From JBGAPH01 sp046349955 (GTDB lineage: Bacteria; Planctomycetota; Planctomycetia; Pirellulales; JBGAPH01): DNA of 64,000 bases. The notes under the pieces are model-generated. The model was not told the origin of the DNA, made no database searches, and worked only from the letters and a program-made list of their open reading frames with translations. Location: NCBI GenBank assembly GCA_046349955.1, contig JAXMBI010000004.1, positions 237,869 through 301,868 on the forward strand, in the 5' to 3' direction. Both the position numbers and the translations under genes were made by a program. Shown piece by piece: positions 33,442 through 41,790 of the stretch. How positions within the stretch are numbered: position 1 is the stretch's first letter; each line of letters starts with the position of its first letter.

Positions 33442-35694
33442 CTACGAGCCGGACGTGTCCCAGGCAGGGGCTGGCAATTCCGCCGGTTCTTCCTCCAGTT
33501 GCGGCGCCGGCTCGCTGCGCCAACTACGCAGGCGGCCAAAGGCGCTCAGCAAGAGCACGGCCGACAGCCCGCCGAGGACCACCACGGGCCATTCGTAGAG
33601 GAACTCGGTCTCCCCTGGCGTGCGGACCAGGTAGTCGAGTTCGGGCCAGCGGCGGACCGTTTCGAGCGTCAATTGGCTGGACATCACAACCAGGAAGTTG
33701 TGAGTCATGTGAAAGGCAATGCCCACGAGCAGGCTTCCGCTCTGCACTACGAGGAAGCCGATCACCAGACCGACGAAGCACGCCAGCACCGACTGCTGCA
33801 TGATCGGGTGGGTGACGCCAAAGAACAGGCTGGAGATCGCCACCGCCTGCCACACGTGCCCTCGGCTGCGCAAGCCCGAGAGGATGAAGCCGCGGAACGC
33901 AAGCTCCTCGCAAATCGCCGGGGCGATGGCGAACACCGCGGCCAGGGCCCAGAAGTTGTCGGCCGATTCCAGAATGCCAGCCAGCGCCTGGGCCGCTTGA
34001 TCGCTGATCGGATAGATCCGCATCACCCACGACTGGGCGGCCTGGGCCACGGGGTGCAGCACCACCGCGAGCAGGGCGCCCGCCGGAATGCACCACCACT
34101 TGGGCCATCGCAGCGACAGCGTTTGCCGCGCGCTGCGGGTTACGAGCAGCGTCATCAGCAACGCCGGCAGCGCGATCACCACAAGCTGCGACACCGCCAG
34201 CAACTGGAGGAAGCCACGGAAGTCGCGGGGGATCGGCAGCGCGAAGCTGAGAAAGAACTGCACGACCAGAATCAACACGCCGCACAGCACCGCCTGCGCG
34301 GGTGTAGGCAGCACGTCGCGGTCGCGGCGCAAATGCCGCAGCCAGAGCAACGGCTCCGTGCGTTCGCTCTCGCGGAACAGCACCTGCTCCGAGTTGAATT
34401 GGTCGATTGCCCAGCGAATCGCCGCCAGGCAGGCCAAGAGCGTGATGCCAATCACGACCGGCGCGAGCGGCAATACCTGCGGCAGGTTGCCCTCGAGCAG
34501 TCCGCGGAGCAACAGCATCAGTCCGGTCACCGGGATCAGGGCGTTGCCCAAGGTCAGTTCGGCCCCCGGCGCGAGGGGCAGCATCATGAGCGGCATCGAC
34601 ACCATGAACAACGGCATCAAGTAGTACTGCCCCTCCTTGGTGCTGCGGGCAAAAGCCGCCAGCGCCAAGCAGAGCGCCCCGAACAGCGCCGACACGGGAA
34701 TGAGCGCGAGTCCCAACCACAGCGCGGCCGTGGGCGGGGGCGAACCGAAGGCGGCGAACTGCTTGAGATGTTGCAGGTGCTTGATCACGAAAGAACCTGT
34801 AAAGCCAAGCGCCAGCAGATTCAAGACCGCGGTTGCCCCGCTAAAGAGCATGATCGTGAGCAACTTGCCGCACACGATCTCGCTCCGCTCGGCCGGACTC
34901 GAGAGCAAGGTCTCGAGCGTGCCGCGCTCCTTTTCGCCGGCGCAGAGGTCGACCGCGGGATAGAACGCGCCGGTGAGCGCCCAGATCAGCAGCATGAAGG
35001 GGAGCACCTTGGCCCAGGCGGCCGCGTCCTTGTGTCCCGCAGAAGCCACGTCGGCCGTGCTAATGGTAAACAGCGAACCGGCGGCCGCCGGCAAGCCCGA
35101 CCGCTCGAGCGCCGAGCGCGAAACCTCGGCGCTCCAGGCGTCGATCGCTTCGACCGTGCGGCGCAAGGCGATCTGCGACTTTTCCTTGGCCGTGTTGTAG
35201 AAGATCGTCGGGCTGGGGGCCGGCTCGAGAGCCCCCGTCCGGTCGCCGCCGGCCAGGCGGTCGTCGAGCCGTTGGCTATACGCGTTCAGCTTCTCGGCAA
35301 AGTCAGGCGGGAAAAAAAGCACCGCCTCGGTGCGCCCGCTGCGCAGCCCTTGTTCCGCGCGCTCGCGGACCTCGTCCGCGACGATGGGCACGCCTTCCCC
35401 CTTCGACTGGAACTGCACGTCGAGCAAAGCCTGGCGCGACGGGTCGGGAAAGAGCCGCAGGGCAAAGCGTTCGCCGTCGAACAGCCGCGGCAGGTTCCAG
35501 CCGTCGACCGTGCCACCCACCACCCACACGCGGGTGGGCGACTCGCGCACGAACTGGGCCATCTGAAACATACTCATGCCCAAGAGCGGGTAGAGCAGCA
35601 GCGGCAGCACGGCGATCATGAACAGAGTGCGGCGGTCGCGCAGCTGATCGCGAATCTCCCGCGCGAGGATCAGCCGCACGTTCGTCCAACGCAT
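33442..35694 (-). CDS. ABC-2 permease fused to CPBP intramembrane protease
   Basis: A 750-residue membrane protein. The N-terminal part (about 1-440) is a NatB-type ABC-2 permease: RLILAREIRDQLRDRRTLFMIAVLPLLLYPLLG, a large extracytoplasmic loop, then GALTGAFYP-like segments and ERGTLETLLSSPAERSEIVCGK. The C-terminal part (about 490-730) is a CPBP domain (glutamic intramembrane protease/abortive-infection family): the EELAFRGFILSGL motif (Glu-Glu and Arg), HPIMQQ and GIAFHMTHN. The motif residues are intact, so proteolytic activity is possible but not shown. The ATG lies 1 base after the stop of the ATPase gene with ggagg overlapping the end of that gene, so the two are translationally coupled. 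Confidence 0.9.
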   Translation of the reverse strand: MRWTNVRLILAREIRDQLRDRRTLFMIAVLPLLLYPLLGMSMFQMAQFVRESPTRVWVVGGTVDGWNLPRLFDGERFALRLFPDPSRQALLDVQFQSKGEGVPIVADEVRERAEQGLRSGRTEAVLFFPPDFAEKLNAYSQRLDDRLAGGDRTGALEPAPSPTIFYNTAKEKSQIALRRTVEAIDAWSAEVSRSALERSGLPAAAGSLFTISTADVASAGHKDAAAWAKVLPFMLLIWALTGAFYPAVDLCAGEKERGTLETLLSSPAERSEIVCGKLLTIMLFSGATAVLNLLALGFTGSFVIKHLQHLKQFAAFGSPPPTAALWLGLALIPVSALFGALCLALAAFARSTKEGQYYLMPLFMVSMPLMMLPLAPGAELTLGNALIPVTGLMLLLRGLLEGNLPQVLPLAPVVIGITLLACLAAIRWAIDQFNSEQVLFRESERTEPLLWLRHLRRDRDVLPTPAQAVLCGVLILVVQFFLSFALPIPRDFRGFLQLLAVSQLVVIALPALLMTLLVTRSARQTLSLRWPKWWCIPAGALLAVVLHPVAQAAQSWVMRIYPISDQAAQALAGILESADNFWALAAVFAIAPAICEELAFRGFILSGLRSRGHVWQAVAISSLFFGVTHPIMQQSVLACFVGLVIGFLVVQSGSLLVGIAFHMTHNFLVVMSSQLTLETVRRWPELDYLVRTPGETEFLYEWPVVVLGGLSAVLLLSAFGRLRSWRSEPAPQLEEEPAELPAPAWDTSGS

Positions 35695-35695
35695 G

Positions 35696-36484
35696 CTAGC
35701 CTCCGATTCCCAGCGGCGCCGCGGGTGCGGCTTGCTCGGCCCGCGCAGCGTCGCGCTGCGAGATCAGCCGGAAGAACAGTTCTTCGAGGTCCTGCTCGTG
35801 ATGGGCGCGGCGCAGCTCGTCAAGCGAGCCGGCGGCCAAGATCGTGCCGCGGTGCAGAATCGCGATGCGGTCGCAGAGCCGCTCGACCTCGCGCATGATG
35901 TGCGTCGAGAAGACGATGCATTTGCCGTGGTCGCGCAGCTCGGCCACCGTGTTGAGCAGCGATCGGCCGGCCAATACGTCGAGCCCGGCGGTCGCTTCGT
36001 CGAACACGAGAACCGGGGGATCGTGGACCAGGGCCCGCGCGATCGACACCTTCTGCTTCATGCCGGTCGACATCTTGGCGCCCAGCAGATCGCGAATTTC
36101 GTTCATCTGCAGGCGCGCAAACACGTCTTCCATGCGCGCCCGGAGTTGCTCTCCCTCGAGCCCGTGCAGCCTGCCGAAGTACTCCACGAGTTCCCAGGCC
36201 GACATGCGGTCGTAAACGGCCGTGTTCGTGGAAATGAAGCCGATTCGGCGGCGGACTTCGCCTGGCTCGGCCACAACGTCGAAGCCGCACACGGTGACCG
36301 TGCCGGAGGAGGGGCGCAGGACCGTGCTCAGAATGCGCAGCGCCGTCGTCTTGCCGGCGCCGTTGGGGCCCAGCAGGCCGAACACCTCGCCGGGGCGGGC
36401 ATCAAAGCTGAGGCCGTCGAGGGCCACCATCCGCCCGCGCCGCAGGTCGGCGTAGTGCTTGCTAACGTGGCGGAAGTGAATCAT
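35696..36484 (-). CDS. ABC transporter ATP-binding protein (NatA-like)
   Basis: A 262-residue ATPase that pairs with the downstream permease-protease. Walker A is GPNGAGKTTALRI (about 40-47), the signature is altered to STGMKQKVSIARAL, and Walker B is PVLVFDEATAGLD; the switch His is in FSTHIMREVE. This degenerate signature (S-x-G-M-K-Q) is common in NatA/DrrA-type exporter ATPases. The start at 36484 (MIHFRHVSKHY) is used because the longer frame adds non-conserved residues. The substrate is unknown; NatAB of Bacillus exports sodium, but CPBP-fused versions may export other compounds. Confidence 0.9.
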   Translation of the reverse strand: MIHFRHVSKHYADLRRGRMVALDGLSFDARPGEVFGLLGPNGAGKTTALRILSTVLRPSSGTVTVCGFDVVAEPGEVRRRIGFISTNTAVYDRMSAWELVEYFGRLHGLEGEQLRARMEDVFARLQMNEIRDLLGAKMSTGMKQKVSIARALVHDPPVLVFDEATAGLDVLAGRSLLNTVAELRDHGKCIVFSTHIMREVERLCDRIAILHRGTILAAGSLDELRRAHHEQDLEELFFRLISQRDAARAEQAAPAAPLGIGG

Positions 36485-36806
36485 CGGGGCGTCGCTAGGG
36501 CCAGCAACCTCAAGGCCGCCTTGCGGTTGGCGCTTGGGCTGCCGGGGTCGAAGGGAATCGAGCTTCCTCAAACTTAGCTTGTCATCGCAGGCCTCACTAG
36601 GAGCACTACGGCCCCTTCGCGCGGTTTGCTCGGCCTGTCCGCAATATGCCCTCGGTAGGGATTCTCAGGCAGTTCGACCCGTTGCGATCGGCGTTCGCCT
36701 GCTGTGCGCTTGGTCGATTCCCCGCTATCGTGAGGAAGTAGGTCGCGCGCCTTGCTTGGGCGGCGGCCGCGGCGTCTGGAAATATGTTAAGGGAGCGCGT
36801 GCAGCG
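36485..36806. other. gap of 322 bp between divergent genes
   Basis: Separates the ABC ATPase gene (minus) from the YdjY gene (plus), so promoters for both should lie here. I see no convincing -35/-10 pair, strong hairpin or small gene. Confidence 0.4.
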
Positions 36807-37598
36807 ATGGACGGCAGAGCGATCGTGGGCCTGGCCCTGGGGCTGTGGACGGTGACGGCAACGGCGGCCTGGGGGCAGGAGAAGACCGCCGCCAAGCCGG
36901 CCGCTTCGATCCCGGAAGGCTGGAAACAGCTTGCCCCCGACGCCCCCGTCTGGCTCGACGAAAAAAACAAGCGCGTGATCCTCGACGGCGAGGTTTGCCT
37001 GCGCGAAGGCTTCCTCGAGATGTTCGCCTGTCTGCGCGGCACCAAAGAACACGAGTCGCTGGTGAGCGTGCCGACGAAGGCCTACGTGGTGCATGCCGGC
37101 TTGTTGGCCGCCGGCGCCGAAGCAGGCGAGCCGGTGCGGTTTCGGCCCGAGTACCGCCCGCCCACCGGAACCGAAATCGAGATCTATATCGTGTGGCGCG
37201 ACGCCGAGGGAAAGGATCACCGCGTGCGGGCGCAGGAGTGGATCAAGAACGTAAAGACCGGCAAGGCCATGGAACTGCCGTTCGTGTTCGCCGGCTCCGG
37301 ATTCTGGAAAGACCCCGAATCAGGCAAGCAGCACTACGAGGCTGAAAGCGGCGACTTCATCTGCGTGGCGAATTTTCCTTCGGCCATGCTCGACGTGCCG
37401 GGCGAGAGCTCGCAATCGAACGAAGCGCTTTCGTTCGAGGCGTTCACCGAAAACATTCCGCCCCTCAAAACCAAGGTGCGGCTCGTGCTCACACCCAAGC
37501 GGAAGAAGGAGGCGGACGACGAGGCCAAGGATTCCGCGGAGCCCGCACCGGCTGCTGCTCCTTCGGCCAAGGCCGAAGACAAGTCGGCGGGCAAGTAG
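36807..37598 (+). CDS. YdjY-domain secreted protein
   Basis: A 263-residue exported protein with signal AIVGLALGLWTVTATAAWG|Q. The central region (about 50-190) carries the YdjY pattern: KNKRVILDGEVCLREGFLEMFACLRGTKEHESLVSV, then TKAYVVHAGLLAAGAEAGEPV and TGTEIEIYIVWRD. YdjY domains are of unknown role, related to ferredoxin-associated and polysaccharide-related contexts in planctomycetes. The C-terminal 45 residues are a Lys/Glu/Ala-rich tail. No partner gene is obvious; the next gene converges. Confidence 0.8.
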   Translation: MDGRAIVGLALGLWTVTATAAWGQEKTAAKPAASIPEGWKQLAPDAPVWLDEKNKRVILDGEVCLREGFLEMFACLRGTKEHESLVSVPTKAYVVHAGLLAAGAEAGEPVRFRPEYRPPTGTEIEIYIVWRDAEGKDHRVRAQEWIKNVKTGKAMELPFVFAGSGFWKDPESGKQHYEAESGDFICVANFPSAMLDVPGESSQSNEALSFEAFTENIPPLKTKVRLVLTPKRKKEADDEAKDSAEPAPAAAPSAKAEDKSAGK

Positions 37599-37617
37599 AT
37601 TCCTCGTGGAGGCGGGA

Positions 37618-38019
37618 TCACGCTGGTTTCGGCATTCGCGCGAAACTACGCGGCGGCGCGAACCAGAACGTGAGCGCCACGATCGCCGCAAAGGCCACGT
37701 GCAGCGCCGCCAACACCCACTCGGGCGCTTGCACGAAGATCAGCCCTTGCATTAGCCGCGCCGTGAACGACAGATCGAAGCCTGCCTGGCCGGCGGACAA
37801 CCGTAGGTCGCGCTCCCATCTCGTCAACGGACACTCGATTCCCAAGAGCGCCTCGGCCGCTACGATCAGAATCATGGCCAGGTGCAGCCAGCGCAGCGTG
37901 GGATTTCGGGCCCAGCTCGCGCCCCAGGCGAGGCCCGCCAGGATCGCCGCCTGACCCAACACCACGAACGCCACGTAGGCCACGTGACACGCCAAAACGA
38001 GATCCGCCAGCCAAATCAT
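37618..38019 (-). CDS. DUF2784 membrane protein
   Basis: A 133-residue membrane protein of the DUF2784 family. Four hydrophobic segments are visible: VLACHVAYVAFVVLGQAAILAGL, LRWLHLAMILIVAAEALLG, LMQGLIFV and VLAALHVAFAAIVALTFWF. The family motifs HxxYVxFVVxGQ and GIECPLTRWE are clear, the latter around a loop Cys. The function of the family is unknown. Confidence 0.85.
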   Translation of the reverse strand: MIWLADLVLACHVAYVAFVVLGQAAILAGLAWGASWARNPTLRWLHLAMILIVAAEALLGIECPLTRWERDLRLSAGQAGFDLSFTARLMQGLIFVQAPEWVLAALHVAFAAIVALTFWFAPPRSFARMPKPA

Positions 38020-38116
38020 GGCGCCGCACCGGCTCGAGAATTGAGACTACCCGCACCACGCTGGGTGGGAGCCCGCAGGCGGGGGATTTATTCCCCGCAC
38101 TCAGCGACTCGGCCGT

Positions 38117-39964
38117 CTACCGGAAGAACTGGTAGATTTTGGCCCGGCTGGCGCTCGGCACCGGCCGCACGTGGCGAATGCGGGCGCTCGGCCGCACGGT
38201 GGCCAACTGCACGGGCTCCGACGACTGGTCGCTCCCCACGTTGCCGGCGGCGTCACGGGCCTCGACGCGGAGAAAGAGCTGGTCGGGCGCACGATTGTCG
38301 ATCCGCCACACGAACTGGCCGGCGTTCTCGAGTCCCGAACTGATGACGTGCCAGGGCCCTTCCGGAGACTCACTGAACAGGAGCGAAATTGGCCGCTCGG
38401 CCAGCAGCCGATCCTCGGCCTTCCAAAAGAATTTGAGTTCGCCCGCTTCGCGGCCTGCGCCTAATTCGGCTGAAATCAGCTTAACTTCCGGCGCCGAGAG
38501 GTCCACCGCCACCACAACTTCGGCGGGATCGCCGGCCACTGGCGGCCGACCGCTGAGCCCCGTGTCGCTGGCGATCACGAAGGTAAACCCGTAGAGCCCT
38601 TCCCCTTCGACTTCGACGAGCATCGGGCTGCGATTGTCGTCGTCGGTGGCGAGCGACCGCCACGTTTGCCCCCCGTCGCGCGTTTCCCACAGTTCGACGC
38701 GGCTCACGCCGGCCGGCCCCGCCGACTCGATGTCATAATCGAGTTCGAAGCGGCGCGAGTTCACCTGCTGCACTGCGCCTTCGGGCGCCTGGTCGGTCAC
38801 TTGCGGGAATGCGGCCTCCTGCGCCGGCACGCCCAGTTCCTCAGGCACGCCGGCAATGTGTTCGGGGCCCTCGAAGGGCTCTTGATCGTCGGCATCGGGC
38901 AGAACCTGTTCGACGGGCGGACCAAGCCGCTCCCGCTGCGCGGCCGGCAACGCCAGCGTACGCGGCGGCGCGGGACGACGGGGGCGCGGCGGCGGAAGAT
39001 CTTCGGCCACGCGGGCGCCCGCACCGGGCCCCGTGCGTTCGCGCTCGGGAGTGGCGATCCGCTCCGAGGCATGGCGACCCAGCGGCACGTTCAGGGTGCG
39101 ATCGGCCGGCCAGTTGCGGATGTCGGCTTGCCGCCCCCCGGGCGCCGCCGCGAGGGGAATTGTCGGGCCCCGATTGGCGTTCGCGCCGGTCGCCGGAGAC
39201 CACTCCGCGGCTTTCGCTCCCGTGGGCGACCATTCGTCGGCGCTGCTCGAGCTCGGACCTTGTGCGCTCGGCGCAGCGGGCGGCGGCTCAGCGCCGGCGG
39301 AACGCGAGCGGGCCTCCGACTGCGACACGGCAGGGTTGCCGGCACGGTCGAGCACCTGGGCGCGCACGACCACGCTGCTGCCCGGGTCCGAGGGCCAGAT
39401 TGTCGTTTCGCCGGTCCCCGAGTTCCGCCCCTCGAGCGTGCGGTCGGCGTCGATCGCCACCGGTTGCCAGTCGATATCGGCTTCGCCGCGGAAATCGAGC
39501 TTGAGCGACGCAGGATCGAGGTGCGGGTCGGCCATCTTCCAAGCGACGCGGACCTCGCCGGCCGAACCGCGCTCGGCCGACACCTCGACGAGCGGCGCCA
39601 CGGTGTCGACCAGCACCTGCATTTCCGGGGAGAGGGGCTTGTCGGGGCGCAAGCGTTGGCTGCGGTCGAGCGTGCGGATGGCGAACCAGTACTCGCCATC
39701 CTGTGGGGCCCGGTACTGAAATCGCCCCTGACGGGGCTCCGCGCGGGCGGTCAGCTTCCAACTCTCTCCGCGGTCCGTGGAGACGAACAGTTGTGCCTCG
39801 ACCGGGGCCGTGGCGGCTGAGCGCGTTGGCTCGATACGGAAGGGGATCGAGAACAGATTCTGCCGCGTGGCGATTGGCTCAGGCGGCGATTCGGGCGCAG
39901 CCGCCCGCGACAGGCCGGCCAGAGCCAGTCCGCAGACGATCATCGTTGCCAAAAGCTGCCGCAT
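38117..39964 (-). CDS. secreted protein with two Ig-like halves and a disordered centre
   Basis: A 615-residue exported protein with signal MIVCGLALAGLSRAAA. The N-terminal part (about 30-220) reads as two Ig/fibronectin-like segments (LFVSTDRGESWKLTARAEP, YWFAIRTLDRSQRL, VSAERGSAGEVRVAWKMADPHLD). The centre (about 225-360) is Pro/Ser/Arg-rich and presumably disordered. The C-terminal part (about 400-600) repeats the theme (VSRVELWETRDGGQTWRSLATDD, GELKFFWKAEDRLLAERPISLLFSESPEGPWHVIS). The paired phrase 'sTDrGeSW / TrDGGQTW' suggests sialidase-like or BNR-type strands. The function is unknown. The start at 39964 directly precedes the signal. Confidence 0.65.
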   Translation of the reverse strand: MRQLLATMIVCGLALAGLSRAAAPESPPEPIATRQNLFSIPFRIEPTRSAATAPVEAQLFVSTDRGESWKLTARAEPRQGRFQYRAPQDGEYWFAIRTLDRSQRLRPDKPLSPEMQVLVDTVAPLVEVSAERGSAGEVRVAWKMADPHLDPASLKLDFRGEADIDWQPVAIDADRTLEGRNSGTGETTIWPSDPGSSVVVRAQVLDRAGNPAVSQSEARSRSAGAEPPPAAPSAQGPSSSSADEWSPTGAKAAEWSPATGANANRGPTIPLAAAPGGRQADIRNWPADRTLNVPLGRHASERIATPERERTGPGAGARVAEDLPPPRPRRPAPPRTLALPAAQRERLGPPVEQVLPDADDQEPFEGPEHIAGVPEELGVPAQEAAFPQVTDQAPEGAVQQVNSRRFELDYDIESAGPAGVSRVELWETRDGGQTWRSLATDDDNRSPMLVEVEGEGLYGFTFVIASDTGLSGRPPVAGDPAEVVVAVDLSAPEVKLISAELGAGREAGELKFFWKAEDRLLAERPISLLFSESPEGPWHVISSGLENAGQFVWRIDNRAPDQLFLRVEARDAAGNVGSDQSSEPVQLATVRPSARIRHVRPVPSASRAKIYQFFR

Positions 39965-40257
39965 CGAGCCGCCTAGGTTCTCGCTGAACACTCGAGGGCA
40001 ACCTCCGCGCATGCCCAAAACGTAAGGCGGAGCGCAGTGTTCCCTATCTCAGCTATCGGTGCGGCGAGGGACGCGGCTTGAAAGACTGAAGCGGGGCGGC
40101 CGAGATGGGAAGGCAGGGCAAGCTACGGCGAGATGGAGGCCGCCTGTCTCGCTCAAGAGTCATGCCCTCATCGTCAGTTACGAAGCTGGCGAGAACGATC
40201 GCCGGCCCCAGGGCAACCTTGCCCAGAGCTTCGATCACTCGAGACCCGACAACCCAA
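39965..40257. other. gap of 293 bp with no supported gene
   Basis: Lies between the GS-like gene end and the Ig-like protein gene start, both on the minus strand. A 61-codon frame (40053-40238) begins 20 bases past the GS stop but has no protein-like features. No clear promoter or terminator. Confidence 0.35.
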
Positions 40258-41622
40258 TTAGATCCGCTCGAAGTACCGTACGCGCTCCCAATCCGTCACC
40301 GCAGCATGAAACGCCTCGCATTCCTTGCGCGCGGTGTGGACGAAGTAATCGACCACGCCCGAGCCTAGAGCCTCGCGGGCGAAGGCGCTGTTGTCGAGCA
40401 GGTCGGCCGCTTCGTCGAGCGAGGTCGGCAGCCGCGAAAGGGCCGGGTCGATGTAGGCGTTGCCTTCGTACGGCGGGCCGCAGTCGAGGCCTTCATCGAC
40501 GCCACGCAGCCCGGCGGCGATCGTGGCCGCCTCGGCGAGATAAGGGTTGGCGTCTGCGCCGGCCATGCGGTTCTCCACGCGGAACGATGGGCCATGCCCT
40601 ACCACACGGAAGCCGACGGTGCGGTTGTCGTGCGACCAGGCGAGCGTCGTCGGCGCCCAGGAGGCCGATTGGAATCGCTTGTAGGCGTTGATCGTGGGGG
40701 CAAAGAAGTACGCCAACTCGCGGCCGTAGGTCACCAGGCCGCCCAGGAAGCCGCGGAAGAAGCTGCTGTCGCGGCCGGCCGTGGCGTCCCAAAAGGCATT
40801 GGTCTGGGCCTTCTTGTCGCGCACGCTCGTGTGTAGGTGGAAGCCGTTGCCTGCCTGATCGGTGGCGATCTTGGCCATGAAGGTGAGAGCGCGGCCTTGC
40901 TGCGCGGCGATCGCCTTGGCGCCGCTCTTGTAAATTGCGTGGCGATCGGCCGTTTCCAGCGCCTCGGCGTAGAGCAGGTTCACCTCGTGCTGCCCGCGGC
41001 CCCACTCGCCTTTGCTCCCTTCGATCGTGATCCGCGCCGCGTCCATCTCGTTGCGCAGGCGGGCCAGCACGTCCTCGTCTTGGCCGGGCTGGGTCACGTC
41101 GTAGTCGATCAGGTAGTCGGAGGTCGGCGTGAGGCCCCGGTAGTTGGCGGCGGCCGCCGCGCGATAGGTGTCGTGGTAGAGGTAGAACTCAAGCTCCGAG
41201 CCGGCGTAAGCCTCGAGCCCGCGCTCGGCCAGCCGATCGAGCTGCTTGCGGAGCACTGCCCGCGGCGACTCCGGCACCGGCGCCCCCGAGGCGTCTTGCA
41301 GGTCGCAAAGGACGATCGCCGTGCGCTTAAACCAGGGCGCGGGACGGAGCGTGTTCAGGTCGACCGCGGCGTGAAAGTCTCCGTAGCCCCGCTCCCAGCT
41401 CGCAAGCTGAAACCCAGGCAGCGGCGTGAGCTCGATGTCGACCGTGAGCAGGTAGTTGCACATGTGCGTGCCGTCGCGCACGGTGCTCTCCACGAACATC
41501 CCAAACGTCATCCGCTTGCCCATCAGCCGGCCGTAGGCGTCTGGGAAGGCGACGATCACCGTGTCGTAGGAATCACCGGTGAACCAGGCGGGCAGGGCGG
41601 GCGTTTTGGAGTCGTGTTTCAT
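40258..41622 (-). CDS. glutamine synthetase family protein, gamma-glutamyl-amine ligase type
   Basis: A 454-residue glutamine synthetase fold enzyme of the PuuA/GlnA3-like group, which ligates glutamate to amines with ATP. Catalytic features are GSELEFYLYHDTY, GSKGEWGRGQHEVNLLYAEAL, GNGFHLHTSVRDK, NRTVGFRVVGHGPSFRVENRMAGADANPYL (Arg/Glu of the ATP site). The adenylylation Tyr loop of GlnA is not recognisable. In PuuA-type proteins the substrate is an amine such as putrescine. The gene follows alcohol and aldehyde dehydrogenase genes on the same strand after a 168-bp repeat-bearing gap, so the three may form one catabolic unit. Confidence 0.85.
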   Translation of the reverse strand: MKHDSKTPALPAWFTGDSYDTVIVAFPDAYGRLMGKRMTFGMFVESTVRDGTHMCNYLLTVDIELTPLPGFQLASWERGYGDFHAAVDLNTLRPAPWFKRTAIVLCDLQDASGAPVPESPRAVLRKQLDRLAERGLEAYAGSELEFYLYHDTYRAAAAANYRGLTPTSDYLIDYDVTQPGQDEDVLARLRNEMDAARITIEGSKGEWGRGQHEVNLLYAEALETADRHAIYKSGAKAIAAQQGRALTFMAKIATDQAGNGFHLHTSVRDKKAQTNAFWDATAGRDSSFFRGFLGGLVTYGRELAYFFAPTINAYKRFQSASWAPTTLAWSHDNRTVGFRVVGHGPSFRVENRMAGADANPYLAEAATIAAGLRGVDEGLDCGPPYEGNAYIDPALSRLPTSLDEAADLLDNSAFAREALGSGVVDYFVHTARKECEAFHAAVTDWERVRYFERI

Positions 41623-41649
41623 GGGGTCTCGTGTTGACTTGCTCGCCCG

Positions 41650-41766
41650 TCGTAGCCTGCACTCTCCGAGTGCAGAATGCTTTCATTAGCGGTTACAAAA
41701 CCAGTCGCGATCGCTTGCCTTACCCGGGTTTAGCATTCCGCACTCGGAGAGTGCGGGCTACTACGG
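41650..41766. repeat. paired palindromic repeats, family B
   Basis: Two copies of the gtagcc(t/c)gcactctccgagtgc-type palindrome in opposite orientation: 41651-41678 and 41730-41764. The same motif recurs at 46063-46090. They lie between the aldehyde dehydrogenase and GS-like genes and form one possible long hairpin. Confidence 0.75.
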
Positions 41767-41790
41767 GCGGGCTACCAAGAGCGCGGGCCA

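Noticed and set aside
33499..35898. 799-codon open frame on the plus strand opposite the ABC permease-protease
   Set aside because: Arg/Gln/His-rich shadow without membrane or domain signals.
40053..40238. 61-codon frame just downstream of the GS-like gene
   Set aside because: Right position for an operon member but Arg/Pro/Ser-rich with no protein-like features or ribosome site.
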